A DNA stretch of 64,000 nt. Origin: Aeromonas rivipollensis. GTDB taxonomy: Bacteria; Pseudomonadota; Gammaproteobacteria; Enterobacterales; Aeromonadaceae. The notes beneath the pieces are model-generated. The model had not been told where the DNA came from. It searched no databases and saw nothing but the letters and a program-made list of their open reading frames with translations. Shown here one piece after another: positions 9,673 through 19,871 of this stretch (within the stretch, counting starts at the first letter, position 1; each line of letters starts with the position of its first letter). The stretch covers positions 1 to 64,000 of the forward strand of contig NZ_JAAILA010000012.1 of NCBI RefSeq assembly GCF_010974825.1. Direction: 5' to 3'. Made by a program: the position numbers and the translations under genes.

Positions 9673-12297
9673 ATGACCGATCACTCCCAGGCCATGACGG
9701 CCAAGTATCGCCAGGATTACCAGGCGCCCCTCTACTGGATCGACAGCATCGATCTCGATTTTCAGCTGCAGGAGCCCCTGACCCGGGTGACCGCCATCTC
9801 CCGGCTGCGCCGCAGCGGCGAGCACAACGAGCCCCTGGTGCTGGATGGGGAAGGATTGGTCTTGCACAGCGTCAGCGTGGACGGTGTCCCCTACACCCGG
9901 TTCGAGCAGGGGGAGAGCAGCCTGACACTGTTCAACCTGCCCGCCGAGTGCGTGCTGACCATAGTCACGGATCTGGATCCCGCCGCCAACACGGCGCTGG
10001 AGGGGCTATACAAGTCCGGCGATGCCTACTGCACCCAGTGTGAAGCTGAAGGGTTCCGCCGCATCACCTATTACCTGGACAGGCCCGACATCCTGGCCCG
10101 TTACAGTACCCGGATCACCGCCGACAAGGCCAAATACCCTTATCTGCTCTCCAACGGCAACAAGGTCGACAGCGGCGAGCTGGACGGCGGTCGCCACTTC
10201 GTGCAGTGGCAGGATCCCTTCCCCAAGCCGAGCTACCTGTTTGCCCTGGTGGCCGGTGACTTCGATGTGGAGCGCAGCCACTACGACACCAAAAGCGGCC
10301 GCAAGGTGGCCCTCGAGATCTTTGTCGACAAGGGCAACCTGGACCGCGCCGGTTTCGCCATGGAGAGCCTCATCAACGCCATGCGCTGGGACGAGCAGCG
10401 CTTCGGTCTCGAGTACGACCTCGACATCTACATGATCGTCGCGGTGGACTTCTTCAACATGGGCGCCATGGAGAACAAGGGGCTCAACATCTTCAACTCC
10501 AAGTTCGTGCTGGCCAACCCGGCCACCGCCACCGACGGCGACTACCACGGCATAGAGCGGGTCATCGCCCACGAATACTTCCACAACTGGACCGGCAACC
10601 GGGTCACCTGCCGCGACTGGTTCCAGCTCAGCCTCAAAGAGGGGCTGACGGTGTTCCGGGATCAGGAGTTCTCCTCGGATCTGGGCTCGCGCGGGGTCAA
10701 CCGCATCAACAACGTGCGCACAGTGCGGGGTCCACAGTTTGCCGAAGACGCCGGCCCCATGGCCCACCCCATCCGCCCGGATGTGGTGATCGAGATGAAC
10801 AACTTCTACACCCTGACCGTCTACGAGAAGGGGTCGGAAGTGATCCGCATGCTGCACACCCTGCTGGGTGAGGATAAGTTCCAGGCCGGCATGCGCCTCT
10901 ACTTCGAGCGTCACGACGGCTCGGCCGCCACCTGCGATGACTTCGTGCAGGCGATGGAAGATGCTTCCGGGGTGGATCTCGGCCGTTTCCGTCGCTGGTA
11001 CAGCCAGTCCGGCACCCCCGAGCTGACCGTGACCGACGACTACGATGCCGCCAGCGGCGTCTATCGCCTCCACGTGCGCCAGCACACCCCGCCGACCCAG
11101 GATCAGCCGCAAAAACTGCCGCTGCATATCCCCCTCGACATCGAACTCTATGACGAGCAGGGTGCTGCCATTGCGCTGCAATACCAGGGCAAGGCCATCG
11201 GCAACGTGCTCGACGTGCTGGAAGCGGAGCAGACCTTCGTCTTCGATCGGGTGCCGGTCAAGCCGGTTCCCTCCCTGCTGCGGGACTTCTCCGCCCCGGT
11301 CAAGCTGCACTATGACTACAGCGACGAGGCGCTGGCCTTCCTGATGCGCTTTGCCCGCAACGAGTTTGCCCGCTGGGATGCGGCCCAGATGCTGATCAAC
11401 AAGGCGGTCATCGATGGGGTGGCACGGGTGCAGCAAGGGCAGGGGGTTGAGCTCTCCCCAACCTTGCTGGCCGCCTTCGTCGCCATTCTGGACGAAGCCG
11501 AGCTGGACTCGGCCCTCAAGGCGGAGATCCTGGCACTGCCCGGTGAGGCGACCCTGGCCGAGCTGTTCGAGGTGGCCGATATCGATGCCATCCATCGGGT
11601 GCGCAACGAGATCCACACCTCGCTGGCCCACGCCTTTGGTGCCCGGCTGGCCAGCACCTATGAGGGTCTGCGCCTGACGGGCTATAGGGTTATCCATGCT
11701 GACACCGCCAAGCGCGCCCTCAAGGCCGTGGTGCTCGGTTATCTGGCGGCCCAGGATGCGGAGCAGGCCGATGTGCTGGTGCGAGAGCAATACGCGGCGG
11801 CCGACAACATGACCGACACCCTGGCGGCGCTGCAGGTGGCAAACGGCTATCTGCTGCCATGTCGCGCCGCACTGCTGGCCGATTTTGAGGGCAAGTGGGC
11901 CCATGACGGCCTGGTGCTGGACAACTGGCTGCGCCTGGTGGGCTGCAAGCCTGCCGCCGATGTGCTGGATGAGGTGAAGCAGGCGATGGCCCATCCTACC
12001 TTCAGCATCCGCAACCCGAACCGGCTGCGGGCCCTGATCGGCAGCTTTGCCATGAACAACCAGGTGCAGTTCCACGCGGTGGATGGCAGCGGCTATCGCT
12101 TCCTGACCGATCTCTTGATCGCGCTCAACGAGGTCAATCCCCAGGTGGCGTCCCGCCTCATTACGCCCCTCATCCAGTTCAAGCGACTGGATGAGGGGCG
12201 CAAGACGCTGATCCGGGCCGAGCTGACCCGTCTGGCCAACCTCGAGGGGCTGGCACGGGATCTGTTCGAGAAGGTAAGCAAGGCACTGGCGCAGTAA
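9673..12297 (+). CDS. pepN: Aminopeptidase N
   Basis: 874-residue M1-family zinc aminopeptidase of the cytoplasm, the main broad-specificity aminopeptidase. The exopeptidase motif GAMENKGLNIF near residue 261 and the zinc motif HEYFHNW with the second glutamate in LKEGLTVFRDQEFS near residue 320 are intact. C-terminal helical domains follow. Length equals the E. coli enzyme (870). It has its own transcription unit, with terminators before and after. Confidence 0.97.
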   Translation: MTDHSQAMTAKYRQDYQAPLYWIDSIDLDFQLQEPLTRVTAISRLRRSGEHNEPLVLDGEGLVLHSVSVDGVPYTRFEQGESSLTLFNLPAECVLTIVTDLDPAANTALEGLYKSGDAYCTQCEAEGFRRITYYLDRPDILARYSTRITADKAKYPYLLSNGNKVDSGELDGGRHFVQWQDPFPKPSYLFALVAGDFDVERSHYDTKSGRKVALEIFVDKGNLDRAGFAMESLINAMRWDEQRFGLEYDLDIYMIVAVDFFNMGAMENKGLNIFNSKFVLANPATATDGDYHGIERVIAHEYFHNWTGNRVTCRDWFQLSLKEGLTVFRDQEFSSDLGSRGVNRINNVRTVRGPQFAEDAGPMAHPIRPDVVIEMNNFYTLTVYEKGSEVIRMLHTLLGEDKFQAGMRLYFERHDGSAATCDDFVQAMEDASGVDLGRFRRWYSQSGTPELTVTDDYDAASGVYRLHVRQHTPPTQDQPQKLPLHIPLDIELYDEQGAAIALQYQGKAIGNVLDVLEAEQTFVFDRVPVKPVPSLLRDFSAPVKLHYDYSDEALAFLMRFARNEFARWDAAQMLINKAVIDGVARVQQGQGVELSPTLLAAFVAILDEAELDSALKAEILALPGEATLAELFEVADIDAIHRVRNEIHTSLAHAFGARLASTYEGLRLTGYRVIHADTAKRALKAVVLGYLAAQDAEQADVLVREQYAAADNMTDTLAALQVANGYLLPCRAALLADFEGKWAHDGLVLDNWLRLVGCKPAADVLDEVKQAMAHPTFSIRNPNRLRALIGSFAMNNQVQFHAVDGSGYRFLTDLLIALNEVNPQVASRLITPLIQFKRLDEGRKTLIRAELTRLANLEGLARDLFEKVSKALAQ

Positions 12298-12309
12298 GCG
12301 TGCTGGTCA

Positions 12310-12345
12310 CGGGCAGGGGAGCCAGGCTCTCCTGCCCGTTTTTTA
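12310..12345 (+). terminator. Intrinsic terminator after pepN
   Basis: CGGGCAGG pairs with CCTGCCCG around an inner GAGCC/GGCTC extension, followed by a run of six T. Confidence 0.85.
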
Positions 12346-12360
12346 TCAAGAGGAGGGGGA

Positions 12361-12582
12361 ATGAGGCAGTACACCTTTCGGCTGGCCCTTGGCCGCGACG
12401 AGATCATGCTGATGTACCAGGGCCAGGCCAGACGCCTGGTGGTGCGCACCGAACAGGGGTTGACCATAGAGCTGGGCCTGGAAAAGATCCGCTCCTTTGT
12501 CAGCGTCAACGGGGTGCACGGCCACTTTCGGCTGGTGACCCAGGAGGATCACCGCTTTGTTCGCCTGGAGAGGATCTCCTGA
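12361..12582 (+). CDS. DUF2835 family protein
   Basis: 73 residues with the DUF2835 pattern: a YTFRLALGRDEIMLMYQGQA-like opening, RLVVRTEQGL, the arginine-flanked core KIRSFVSVNGVHG, and RFRLV-like HFRLVTQEDHRFVRLERI at the end. Function of the family is unknown. A very strong ribosome site (AGGAGGGGGA) precedes the ATG, implying efficient translation. It lies just after the pepN terminator, so it may be expressed by read-through or from a promoter overlapping that hairpin. Confidence 0.85.
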   Translation: MRQYTFRLALGRDEIMLMYQGQARRLVVRTEQGLTIELGLEKIRSFVSVNGVHGHFRLVTQEDHRFVRLERIS

Positions 12583-13029
12583 GGGTTGCTCACCATCCAA
12601 GAGCGCGCCGTTCATCCCGGTGGCCTTTGCCTCGAAAGGGTAACTTGCCGTAGTCGAACCGCTCGTGTGAGCGTCCTACTAGAGGGGAATACGCCTGCTT
12701 GCGGTGTCAAATGCAGGACGATGAGCGCCCCGATAGCCCAAAACGCATAAATTAACAAAACATGAACATTATTCCGGGTAAATATCTGCTTTAAGTCACT
12801 ATCTATCCGGTAAATCGACTGACAACCAGTGCGATTTTCTAAATTTTAGCGACTTGGCAAAATTTATCACAACCCAAGCCGTGATCTGCCCCTTGTTTTT
12901 AACATCCCGTTATCACCTTTGCTCGCCTTCCTCGATCCAAGTCATTACACTTCGCAGCAACTCTGTACCGGCGCGCATCCTGGGTGGATGTCGCCGTGTC
13001 TGTGATGTCGTCCGATAAGGAAACTAGCA
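12583..13029 (+). other. 447-base leader/intergenic region upstream of gdhB
   Basis: No gene is visible. The first 140 bases can form several short hairpins: CCTTT/AAAGG near 12624-12639, CGCTC/GAGCG near 12660-12672, and CCTGC/GCAGG at 12694-12717. The next 200 bases (about 12740-12940) are AT-rich, unlike the surrounding coding DNA, and are the likely promoter and regulator zone for gdhB. I could not identify a specific riboswitch or operator. Confidence 0.5.
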
Positions 13030-16000
13030 ATGGCATTGAAAGACGCCCCTACCTCAGTTCTGCTCGAAAACGTTCTCAGCCTGATCCATCAGAAATTGCC
13101 CAAGAACAGCGCCTCCCTGGTCGAATGCTTCGTCGCCAAGTTCTACGGCAACATGGCGAGCACCGACCTGCACGATCGCAATGACAGCGATCTCTACGGG
13201 GCGGCGCTCAGCCTGTGGAATGCGCTCAACCAGCGTACCAGCACAGAGCCCTATATCCGGGTCTACAACCCCGAGCTGACCCGCCATGGATGGCAGTCTC
13301 CCCATACCATCGTCGAGATCATCCTGCAGGACTCTCCCTTCCTGGTGGACTCCATCCGCATGGCCCTCAAGCGCCGGGGTATCACGGCCCACATGATGCT
13401 GCACCAGCCGCTGCACCTGATTCGCGGCAGCGAGGGCAAGATAGGCGCCATTCTGGATCTGGACAACACGGCCTCCCAGACCTCGGTCGAGACCGCTTTC
13501 CTCATCGAGATCGATCATCTTACGGATGAGGAACAGATGGATGCCCTGACCGCCGAGCTCAACTCGGTGGCAAGGGAAGTGGCCCTGGCGGTGGGGGACT
13601 GGCAGCCCATGCTGGGTCGCCTCAACGAGATCATCGAGGAGCTGCCCAAGCGCAAGAACCCGGTCAGCCAGGCAGAGGTCGACTCCTGCGTCGCCTTCTT
13701 GAAATGGGTCGCCGCCCACAACTTCACCCTGATGGGTTATCGCCGTTATGACGTGAAAGCGGTGGAGGGGGATCACGAGATCCTGCCGCTGCCGGAGTCC
13801 AGCCTCGGCCTGATGAAGAACTCCATCAAGGACGAGGGGCAGCGTCTTGGCAACATGCCTGCCAGCGCCCGTCACGCGGCCCTGAGCTCTGATTTGCTGA
13901 TCCTCACCAAGTCCAACTCCAAGTCCCGGGTACACCGCCCGGCCTATGTGGACTACATCGGCATCAAGCGCTTCGACGAACACGGCAAGGTGGTGGGGGA
14001 AGATCGCTTCATCGGTCTCTACGCTTCCTCCATCTACAACACCAGCGCCACCCAGATCCCCCTCATCAGCCATCGCCTCGAGCGCATCATGGCCGCCTCC
14101 GGCCACGAGAAGGGTTCCCACGCCTACAAGGCGCTGCTGAACGTGCTGGAAACCTATCCCCGCGACGAGCTGATCCAGGCCCGGGAAGAGGAGCTGCTGG
14201 CCACAGGTCTTGGCGTGCTGGAGATGCAGGAGCGCGACATGCTGCGCCTGTTCGTGCGCCGGGATGTCTACGGCCGCTTCTTCTCCTGCATGGTCTATGT
14301 CACCAAGGAGCGCTACAACACGGCGCTGCGAGTCAAGACCCAACAGATTTTGCAGAAGTATTTTGGCAGCAGCGAGGAGGTGGAGTTCAACGTCTACTTC
14401 ACCGAGGGCGTGCTGGCACGGACCCACTACATAGTGCGGGTCAACAACAACAACGTGGATGTGGATGTGAACGAAGTACAGAACAACCTGATTGAAGCGG
14501 CCCGCAGCTGGGACGACCGCCTGGATTCCGTGCTGCTCTCCCATTACGGGGAGGCCCGTGGCAACGAGCTGCGCCGCCGTTTCAGCACCGCCTTCCCCCG
14601 CGCCTATAAAGAGGACGTGCTGCCGGGCTCTGCGGTCGCCGACATCATGGCCCTCGATGGCCTGAGTGAAGCCGAGCCGCTGGGCATGCTGTTCTACCGC
14701 GCCCAGGAAGAAGAGAACGATCGCCGGGTGCGCCTCAAGCTGTTCCACCGCACCGAGCCCATCCATCTCTCCGACGTGCTGCCCATGCTGGAAAACATGG
14801 GGCTGCGCGTCATCGGCGAGACCCCGTACCAGGTACGCACTCCGAGCGGCGAGATCTTCTGGATCCTCGACTTCTCCATGCTGCTGCGCGGCACCCAGCC
14901 CTTCGATCTGGCCCAGAGCCAGCAGCGCTTCCAGCAGGCCTTCGCCGCCATCTGGAACAAGACCCTGGAAGATGACGGCTTCAACCGTCTGGTGCTGGGG
15001 GCCGGCCTCACCGGTCGTCAGGTCTCTGTGCTGCGCGCCTATGCGAAATACATGCGCCAGACCGGCGTCTCCTTCAGCCAGTCCTATATCGAGGAGACCC
15101 TGACCCGTTACCCCGACATCGCAGAGCTGCTGTTCACCCTGTTCGAACAGCGCCTCAATCCCGCCATCAAGCAGGATGCCAAGGTGCAGGTCAAGCTGCA
15201 CGAGCAGCTCGCCGCCAAGCTGGATCAGGTGGCGAACCTGGACGACGATCGCATCATCCGCCGCTACATGGAGATGATCGACGCCACCCTGCGCACCAAC
15301 TACTATCAGCCGGATCAGGAGGGTCAAGCCAAGCCCTACATCTCCTTCAAGCTGGCCCCGGCCAGCATCACCGACATGCCGCTGCCGCTGCCGAAATTCG
15401 AGATCTTCGTCTACTCGCCGCGGGTGGAAGGGGTGCATCTGCGCTGGGGCAAGGTGGCCCGTGGCGGCCTGCGCTGGTCCGATCGCAAGGAGGACTTCCG
15501 TACCGAGGTGCTGGGTCTGGTCAAGGCGCAGCAGGTGAAGAACACCGTCATAGTGCCGGTCGGCGCCAAGGGTGGCTTCTATTGCAAGCAGATGCCGGTG
15601 GGGGCGCCCCGCACCGTCATCCAGGAAGAGGGCAAGGCCTGCTATCGCCTCTTCATTCGCGGCCTGCTCGATGTCACCGACAACATCATCAAGGGGGAGG
15701 TGATCCCGCCGAAATCCGTGGTACGCCACGACGAGGATGACTACTACCTGGTCGTGGCCGCCGACAAGGGCACCGCCACCTTCTCCGACATCGCCAACGA
15801 GATAAGCCAGGAGTATGGCCACTGGCTCGGCGATGCCTTCGCCTCCGGCGGCTCGGTCGGTTATGACCACAAGAAGATGGGCATCACGGCGCGCGGCGCC
15901 TGGGAGTCGGTCAAGCGTCACTTCCGCGAGATCGGCGTCAACTGCCAGACCACCGACTTCACCTGCGTGGGAATAGGTGACATGGCCGGCGACGTGTTCG

Positions 16001-17871
16001 GCAACGGCATGCTGCTCTCCGAGCACACCCAGCTGGTGGGCGCCTTCAACCACATGCACATCTTCATCGACCCGGCTCCCGATGCGGCCAAGAGCTTCGT
16101 CGAGCGGCAGCGGCTGTTCGAGCTGCCGGGCTCGAGCTGGGATGACTACAACCGGGAGCTCATCTCCGTAGGGGGCGGCATCTTCCTGCGCTCCGCCAAG
16201 TCCATCAAGTTGAGCCCGCAAATTCAGACCCTGCTTGGCACCGACAAGGCCAGCATGGCCCCGAACGAGCTGATCAAGGCGCTGCTCTGCCTCAACGTGG
16301 ATCTGCTCTGGAACGGCGGCATAGGCACCTACGTGAAGAGCGCCCGCGAGAGCGACGCCGACGTGGGGGATCGCAGCAACGACGTGCTGCGGGTCAATGG
16401 CCGTGATCTGCGTGCCCGCATCGTGGGCGAGGGTGGCAACCTTGGCTTCACCCAGCTTGGCCGGGTGGAGTACGCCAGCCAGGGCGGTCATATCAACACC
16501 GACTTTACCGACAACGTGGGCGGGGTGGATTGCTCCGACAACGAGGTCAACATCAAGATACTGCTGAACCAGCTGGTGGCCGCAGGTGACATGACTCTCA
16601 AGCAGCGCAACCAGATGCTGTACGAGATGACCGATGATGTGGCGCAGATCGTCATCACCAACGCCTATCGCCAGTCCCAGTCCATCTCGGTCACCGCCTT
16701 CCGCGGCGCCGAACAGCTGAAAGAGCAGCAGCGTTTCATCCAGGGGTTGGAGCGTGAAGGCAAGCTGGACCGTGCGCTGGAGTTCCTGCCCTCCGACGAG
16801 GAGCTCTCCGAGCGGATGGCGGCAGGGCAGGGGCTGACCCGTCCCGAGCTCGCCGTGCTAGTGGCCTACGGCAAGATGGTACTGAAAGAGCAGCTCAACT
16901 GCCCGGAAGTGACCGAGGAGCCCTTCCTCGCCAACATGCTGGTCACCAGCTTCCCGGCCCAGTTGCAGCAGCAGTTCGGTGCCGAGCTGGCCCAGCACCC
17001 GCTGCGCGGCGAAATCATCGCGACCCGGGTGGCCAACATGCTGGTCAACGACATGGGGCTCAACTTCGCCAGCCGGATGAAGGACGAAACCGGTGCCTCT
17101 GTGGCCGAAGTGGCTTGCTGCTTCGCCATGGCCCGTGAGGTGTTCGGTCTGGGGACCCTGTGGCGCGACATCGAGGGTTGTGACAACCTGGTGGATGCCA
17201 ACACCCAGCTCGAGCTGATGTTCTACAGCCGCCGCATAGTGCGTCGTGCCACCCGCTGGTTCCTGCGTGCCCGCAACCGCAGCTGGAGCATAGGGGAGAA
17301 CATCGCCTTCTTCCGTCCGGCCTTCGAGACCCTGGGGGAGCACCTTTACGAGGTGATGGACGAGAGCGAAGTGGCTGAGCATCAGCAGAAGGTCGCGGAG
17401 CTGGTGGCCAAACAGGTGCCGGAAGCCATCGCCCGTCAGGTCGCCCACATGAGCAGCCTGTTCTCCAGCCTGGATCTGGCGCAGATTGCCGCGGAGCACA
17501 AGACCGACATAGTGCGCGCCGCCAACGTCTACTACCGCCTCGGCGCCAAGCTGGATCTGCACTGGTTCCTCGAGCAGATCAACCATCAGCCAGTGGGCAA
17601 CCATTGGCAGGCGATGGCCAGGGCCTCCTTCCGCGAGGATCTGGACTGGCAGCAACGCAGCCTCACCTCAGTGGTACTGGAAGGGTGCAAAGAGCAGGGG
17701 GAATGCGCTACCATACTGGCCGACTGGATTTCGGAGCATGAGCAACTCTTGTCCCGTTGGACCCATATGTTGGCCGACTTCAAGACCACGAGTACTCACG
17801 AGTTCGCCAAGTTCTCGGTGGCCTTGCGAGAGTTGAACCTGCTCCAGTTGAATTGCCGAACCTCGGCATAA
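13030..17871 (+). CDS. gdhB: NAD-specific glutamate dehydrogenase (large, 180-kDa class)
   Basis: 1613-residue enzyme of the L180 class that oxidatively deaminates glutamate to 2-oxoglutarate with NAD, mainly catabolic. ACT-like regulatory segments fill the N-terminal third. The catalytic region begins near residue 790 with VHLRWGKVARGGLRWSDR and contains the substrate-lysine motif VGAKGGFYCKQMP. The nucleotide-binding region (CVGIGDMAGDVFGNGML) is near residue 980. The C-terminal third is helical. Length matches the class. GATAAGGAAA precedes the ATG. Single-gene unit with a strong terminator. The symbol follows Pseudomonas usage. Confidence 0.94.
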   Translation: MALKDAPTSVLLENVLSLIHQKLPKNSASLVECFVAKFYGNMASTDLHDRNDSDLYGAALSLWNALNQRTSTEPYIRVYNPELTRHGWQSPHTIVEIILQDSPFLVDSIRMALKRRGITAHMMLHQPLHLIRGSEGKIGAILDLDNTASQTSVETAFLIEIDHLTDEEQMDALTAELNSVAREVALAVGDWQPMLGRLNEIIEELPKRKNPVSQAEVDSCVAFLKWVAAHNFTLMGYRRYDVKAVEGDHEILPLPESSLGLMKNSIKDEGQRLGNMPASARHAALSSDLLILTKSNSKSRVHRPAYVDYIGIKRFDEHGKVVGEDRFIGLYASSIYNTSATQIPLISHRLERIMAASGHEKGSHAYKALLNVLETYPRDELIQAREEELLATGLGVLEMQERDMLRLFVRRDVYGRFFSCMVYVTKERYNTALRVKTQQILQKYFGSSEEVEFNVYFTEGVLARTHYIVRVNNNNVDVDVNEVQNNLIEAARSWDDRLDSVLLSHYGEARGNELRRRFSTAFPRAYKEDVLPGSAVADIMALDGLSEAEPLGMLFYRAQEEENDRRVRLKLFHRTEPIHLSDVLPMLENMGLRVIGETPYQVRTPSGEIFWILDFSMLLRGTQPFDLAQSQQRFQQAFAAIWNKTLEDDGFNRLVLGAGLTGRQVSVLRAYAKYMRQTGVSFSQSYIEETLTRYPDIAELLFTLFEQRLNPAIKQDAKVQVKLHEQLAAKLDQVANLDDDRIIRRYMEMIDATLRTNYYQPDQEGQAKPYISFKLAPASITDMPLPLPKFEIFVYSPRVEGVHLRWGKVARGGLRWSDRKEDFRTEVLGLVKAQQVKNTVIVPVGAKGGFYCKQMPVGAPRTVIQEEGKACYRLFIRGLLDVTDNIIKGEVIPPKSVVRHDEDDYYLVVAADKGTATFSDIANEISQEYGHWLGDAFASGGSVGYDHKKMGITARGAWESVKRHFREIGVNCQTTDFTCVGIGDMAGDVFGNGMLLSEHTQLVGAFNHMHIFIDPAPDAAKSFVERQRLFELPGSSWDDYNRELISVGGGIFLRSAKSIKLSPQIQTLLGTDKASMAPNELIKALLCLNVDLLWNGGIGTYVKSARESDADVGDRSNDVLRVNGRDLRARIVGEGGNLGFTQLGRVEYASQGGHINTDFTDNVGGVDCSDNEVNIKILLNQLVAAGDMTLKQRNQMLYEMTDDVAQIVITNAYRQSQSISVTAFRGAEQLKEQQRFIQGLEREGKLDRALEFLPSDEELSERMAAGQGLTRPELAVLVAYGKMVLKEQLNCPEVTEEPFLANMLVTSFPAQLQQQFGAELAQHPLRGEIIATRVANMLVNDMGLNFASRMKDETGASVAEVACCFAMAREVFGLGTLWRDIEGCDNLVDANTQLELMFYSRRIVRRATRWFLRARNRSWSIGENIAFFRPAFETLGEHLYEVMDESEVAEHQQKVAELVAKQVPEAIARQVAHMSSLFSSLDLAQIAAEHKTDIVRAANVYYRLGAKLDLHWFLEQINHQPVGNHWQAMARASFREDLDWQQRSLTSVVLEGCKEQGECATILADWISEHEQLLSRWTHMLADFKTTSTHEFAKFSVALRELNLLQLNCRTSA

Positions 17872-17875
17872 CCCC

Positions 17876-17906
17876 AAAAGCCCCGGCCAGTTGCCGGGGC
17901 TTTTTT
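17876..17906 (+). terminator. Intrinsic terminator between gdhB and pyrD
   Basis: AAAAGCCCCGGC pairs with GCCGGGGC plus six T. The T-run is followed directly by the pyrD ribosome site AAGGAG, so any pyrD promoter must lie upstream of or within the hairpin. Confidence 0.88.
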
Positions 17907-17917
17907 AAGGAGCAAAC

Positions 17918-18928
17918 ATGCTGTACCCCCTCGCCAGGCATTTTCTGTTCAAACTCAATCCGGAACAGGCACACGATCTCTCCATCAAGTATTTGCCCCG
18001 CCTTCTCGGTACACCGCTCGATTGTTTCTTCCGTCATTTACTCCCCCAACGCCCCGTCACTGTCATGGGGCTTAATTTTGCCAATCCGGTGGGACTGGCT
18101 GCCGGCCTCGATAAAGACGGGGAGTGTATCGACGCATTTGGTGCCATGGGGTTCGGTTTTATTGAAGTAGGCACTGTGACCCCCAAGCCCCAGAGCGGTA
18201 ATGACAAGCCGCGGTTGTTCCGGGTAATTCCGGCGGAAGGGATCATCAACCGGATGGGTTTCAACAACAAGGGTGTCGATCATCTGGTGGCCAAGGTGAA
18301 AGAGGCCAAATATCAGGGAGTGATCGGCATCAATATCGGCAAGAACAAGGACACTCCCATAGAGCAGGGCAAGGACGATTATCTGATCTGCATGGACAAG
18401 GTTTATGATCATGCCGGTTATATCGCCGTCAATATCTCCTCTCCCAACACCCCGGGGTTGCGTTCGCTGCAATATGGCGAGGCGCTCGATGAGTTGCTGG
18501 CTGCCCTCAAGGTTCGGCAGCAGGAGCTGGCCTTGCAATATAAGAAGTACGTCCCCCTTGCCGTTAAAATTGCCCCCGACCTCAGCCTGGATGAAATTAA
18601 TCAGGTTGCCGCCTCCTTGATCAAAAACGGGATCGATGGCGTCATCGCCACCAATACCACCCTGGAGCGTGACATGATTTATGACATGCCCCATGCCGGT
18701 GAAGCCGGTGGTCTCAGCGGCCGTCCGCTCCAGCATAAGAGCACAGAGGTGATCCGCCAGCTGGCCAAGGCCCTCAATGGGGCCCTGCCTATCATTGGGG
18801 TGGGCGGTATTGACAGCGCCATGGCTGCCCGGGAGAAATTGGCGGCGGGTGCCAGTCTGGTCCAGATTTACAGTGGCTTTATTTATAAGGGCCCGAGTCT
18901 GGTCAAAGAGATAGTTACCCATATTTAA
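17918..18928 (+). CDS. pyrD: Dihydroorotate dehydrogenase (quinone), class 2
   Basis: 336-residue membrane-associated FMN enzyme of pyrimidine synthesis that transfers electrons to quinone. The N-terminal membrane-binding helices ([18 protein letters not shown]) mark class 2. The core shows [29 protein letters not shown], the catalytic serine region [17 protein letters not shown] and the phosphate site [26 protein letters not shown]. Position before zapC copies E. coli. Its ATG follows AAGGAGCAAAC immediately after the gdhB terminator. Confidence 0.97.
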   Translation: MLYPLARHFLFKLNPEQAHDLSIKYLPRLLGTPLDCFFRHLLPQRPVTVMGLNFANPVGLAAGLDKDGECIDAFGAMGFGFIEVGTVTPKPQSGNDKPRLFRVIPAEGIINRMGFNNKGVDHLVAKVKEAKYQGVIGINIGKNKDTPIEQGKDDYLICMDKVYDHAGYIAVNISSPNTPGLRSLQYGEALDELLAALKVRQQELALQYKKYVPLAVKIAPDLSLDEINQVAASLIKNGIDGVIATNTTLERDMIYDMPHAGEAGGLSGRPLQHKSTEVIRQLAKALNGALPIIGVGGIDSAMAAREKLAAGASLVQIYSGFIYKGPSLVKEIVTHI

Positions 18929-19013
18929 AAGATAACCGCTTGCCCTTATTTAAAGTTGCTCAAATTCTCGACATGGAATAAAGTCGAGGGACGGCTTAAG
19001 TAAGGGCAACTCC

Positions 19014-19550
19014 ATGTGTATCCAACCCAATGACAATTGGCAGTGGCATTATGATGCTCAGGATGATCGTCTGATGCTGGATTTATCCGATCGCATGATA
19101 TTCGCCACCGAATATAAGGGACGACAACTCGTCCCCAGCTCCTTCACGACCCAGCCCTTTTGTGTCGACGATGCCGCCCTCTATTATCAGTTGATGGACA
19201 AGGCCGCCGAACTCGATTGGAGTGTTCCCCATCAGGTTCAGCTGGTACTCAATGCCATCGCCGTCAGCCGCTTTTATAAACCCCTGATGCCACAAAGCTG
19301 GTTCTTTCATGAACAGCAGACTCATTGCTCGCCGGAAATGGGCTCCCTGGTGTCGATGCAGACATCCCATGGCAGGGGAGAGTTCATGGTCATCGAGGCC
19401 GGGGAACAGGCGAGCGTCTGCCTGAACCTGACCGAGGAATTGGTGCTGACCGCCAGCAAGATCCTGCCAAGGTTCGCGGTGATCAAGGTGATGAATAACC
19501 GGATGCAGACCAGGACCCGTGCCCAGGCACAATATCGACAGGTCAGCTGA
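19014..19550 (+). CDS. zapC: Cell division protein ZapC
   Basis: 178-residue cytoplasmic FtsZ-bundling protein. It aligns with E. coli ZapC through the opening PNDNWQWHYDAQDDRLMLDL, then FCVDDAALYYQL, LVLNAIAVSRFYKPLMPQSWFF, and a C-terminal IKVMNNRMQ. The gene follows pyrD as in E. coli. It supports Z-ring assembly at midcell and is not essential in E. coli. Confidence 0.9.
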   Translation: MCIQPNDNWQWHYDAQDDRLMLDLSDRMIFATEYKGRQLVPSSFTTQPFCVDDAALYYQLMDKAAELDWSVPHQVQLVLNAIAVSRFYKPLMPQSWFFHEQQTHCSPEMGSLVSMQTSHGRGEFMVIEAGEQASVCLNLTEELVLTASKILPRFAVIKVMNNRMQTRTRAQAQYRQVS

Positions 19551-19871
19551 TGCTGCCTCTGCACGTTATTTTTGATTGATATTCATACGCCCTCGGAATA
19601 ACCGACGTCGGTTATTTATCGCTCGTTTCTCCCATGCCATTGCGGCACCTTTCTTGAGTCAATTCGTCGCCGTTCGGCGCACGCCCTTCTGCACTGGATA
19701 TTGAGTTGCCTCATCGAGCCCGCGCCCTCTGTGCCGGTGACAAGAGCAAAAAATGGTAGCCATTGCGTCGGCCAGCCCCTTTATATTCGCGCGAACCCCA
19801 AGGTTCGGATGCCGAGTGCGGGCCGATAAGGTATAATGCGGCACTATTTTTATGGCATCCCCGTGAGCGTG
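19551..19871. other. Intergenic region between zapC and rlmKL
   Basis: No gene is visible. It holds a perfect 20-bp palindrome (19597-19616, AATAACCGAC with its complement, no loop) that may serve as the zapC terminator stem, and a TATAAT element at 19832-19837. Confidence 0.6.
19832..19837 (+). promoter_or_regulatory. Probable -10 element for rlmKL
   Basis: TATAAT in the context AAGGTATAATGCGGCAC, 35 bases before the rlmKL start. No clear -35 hexamer is visible at 16-18 bases. Confidence 0.5.

Noticed and set aside
13054-16491. 1145-codon open frame antisense to gdhB, and similar long antisense frames opposite prc, pepN, letB and rne
   Set aside because: They mirror strong sense genes in GC-rich DNA with high third-position GC; their translations are low-complexity and match no family.
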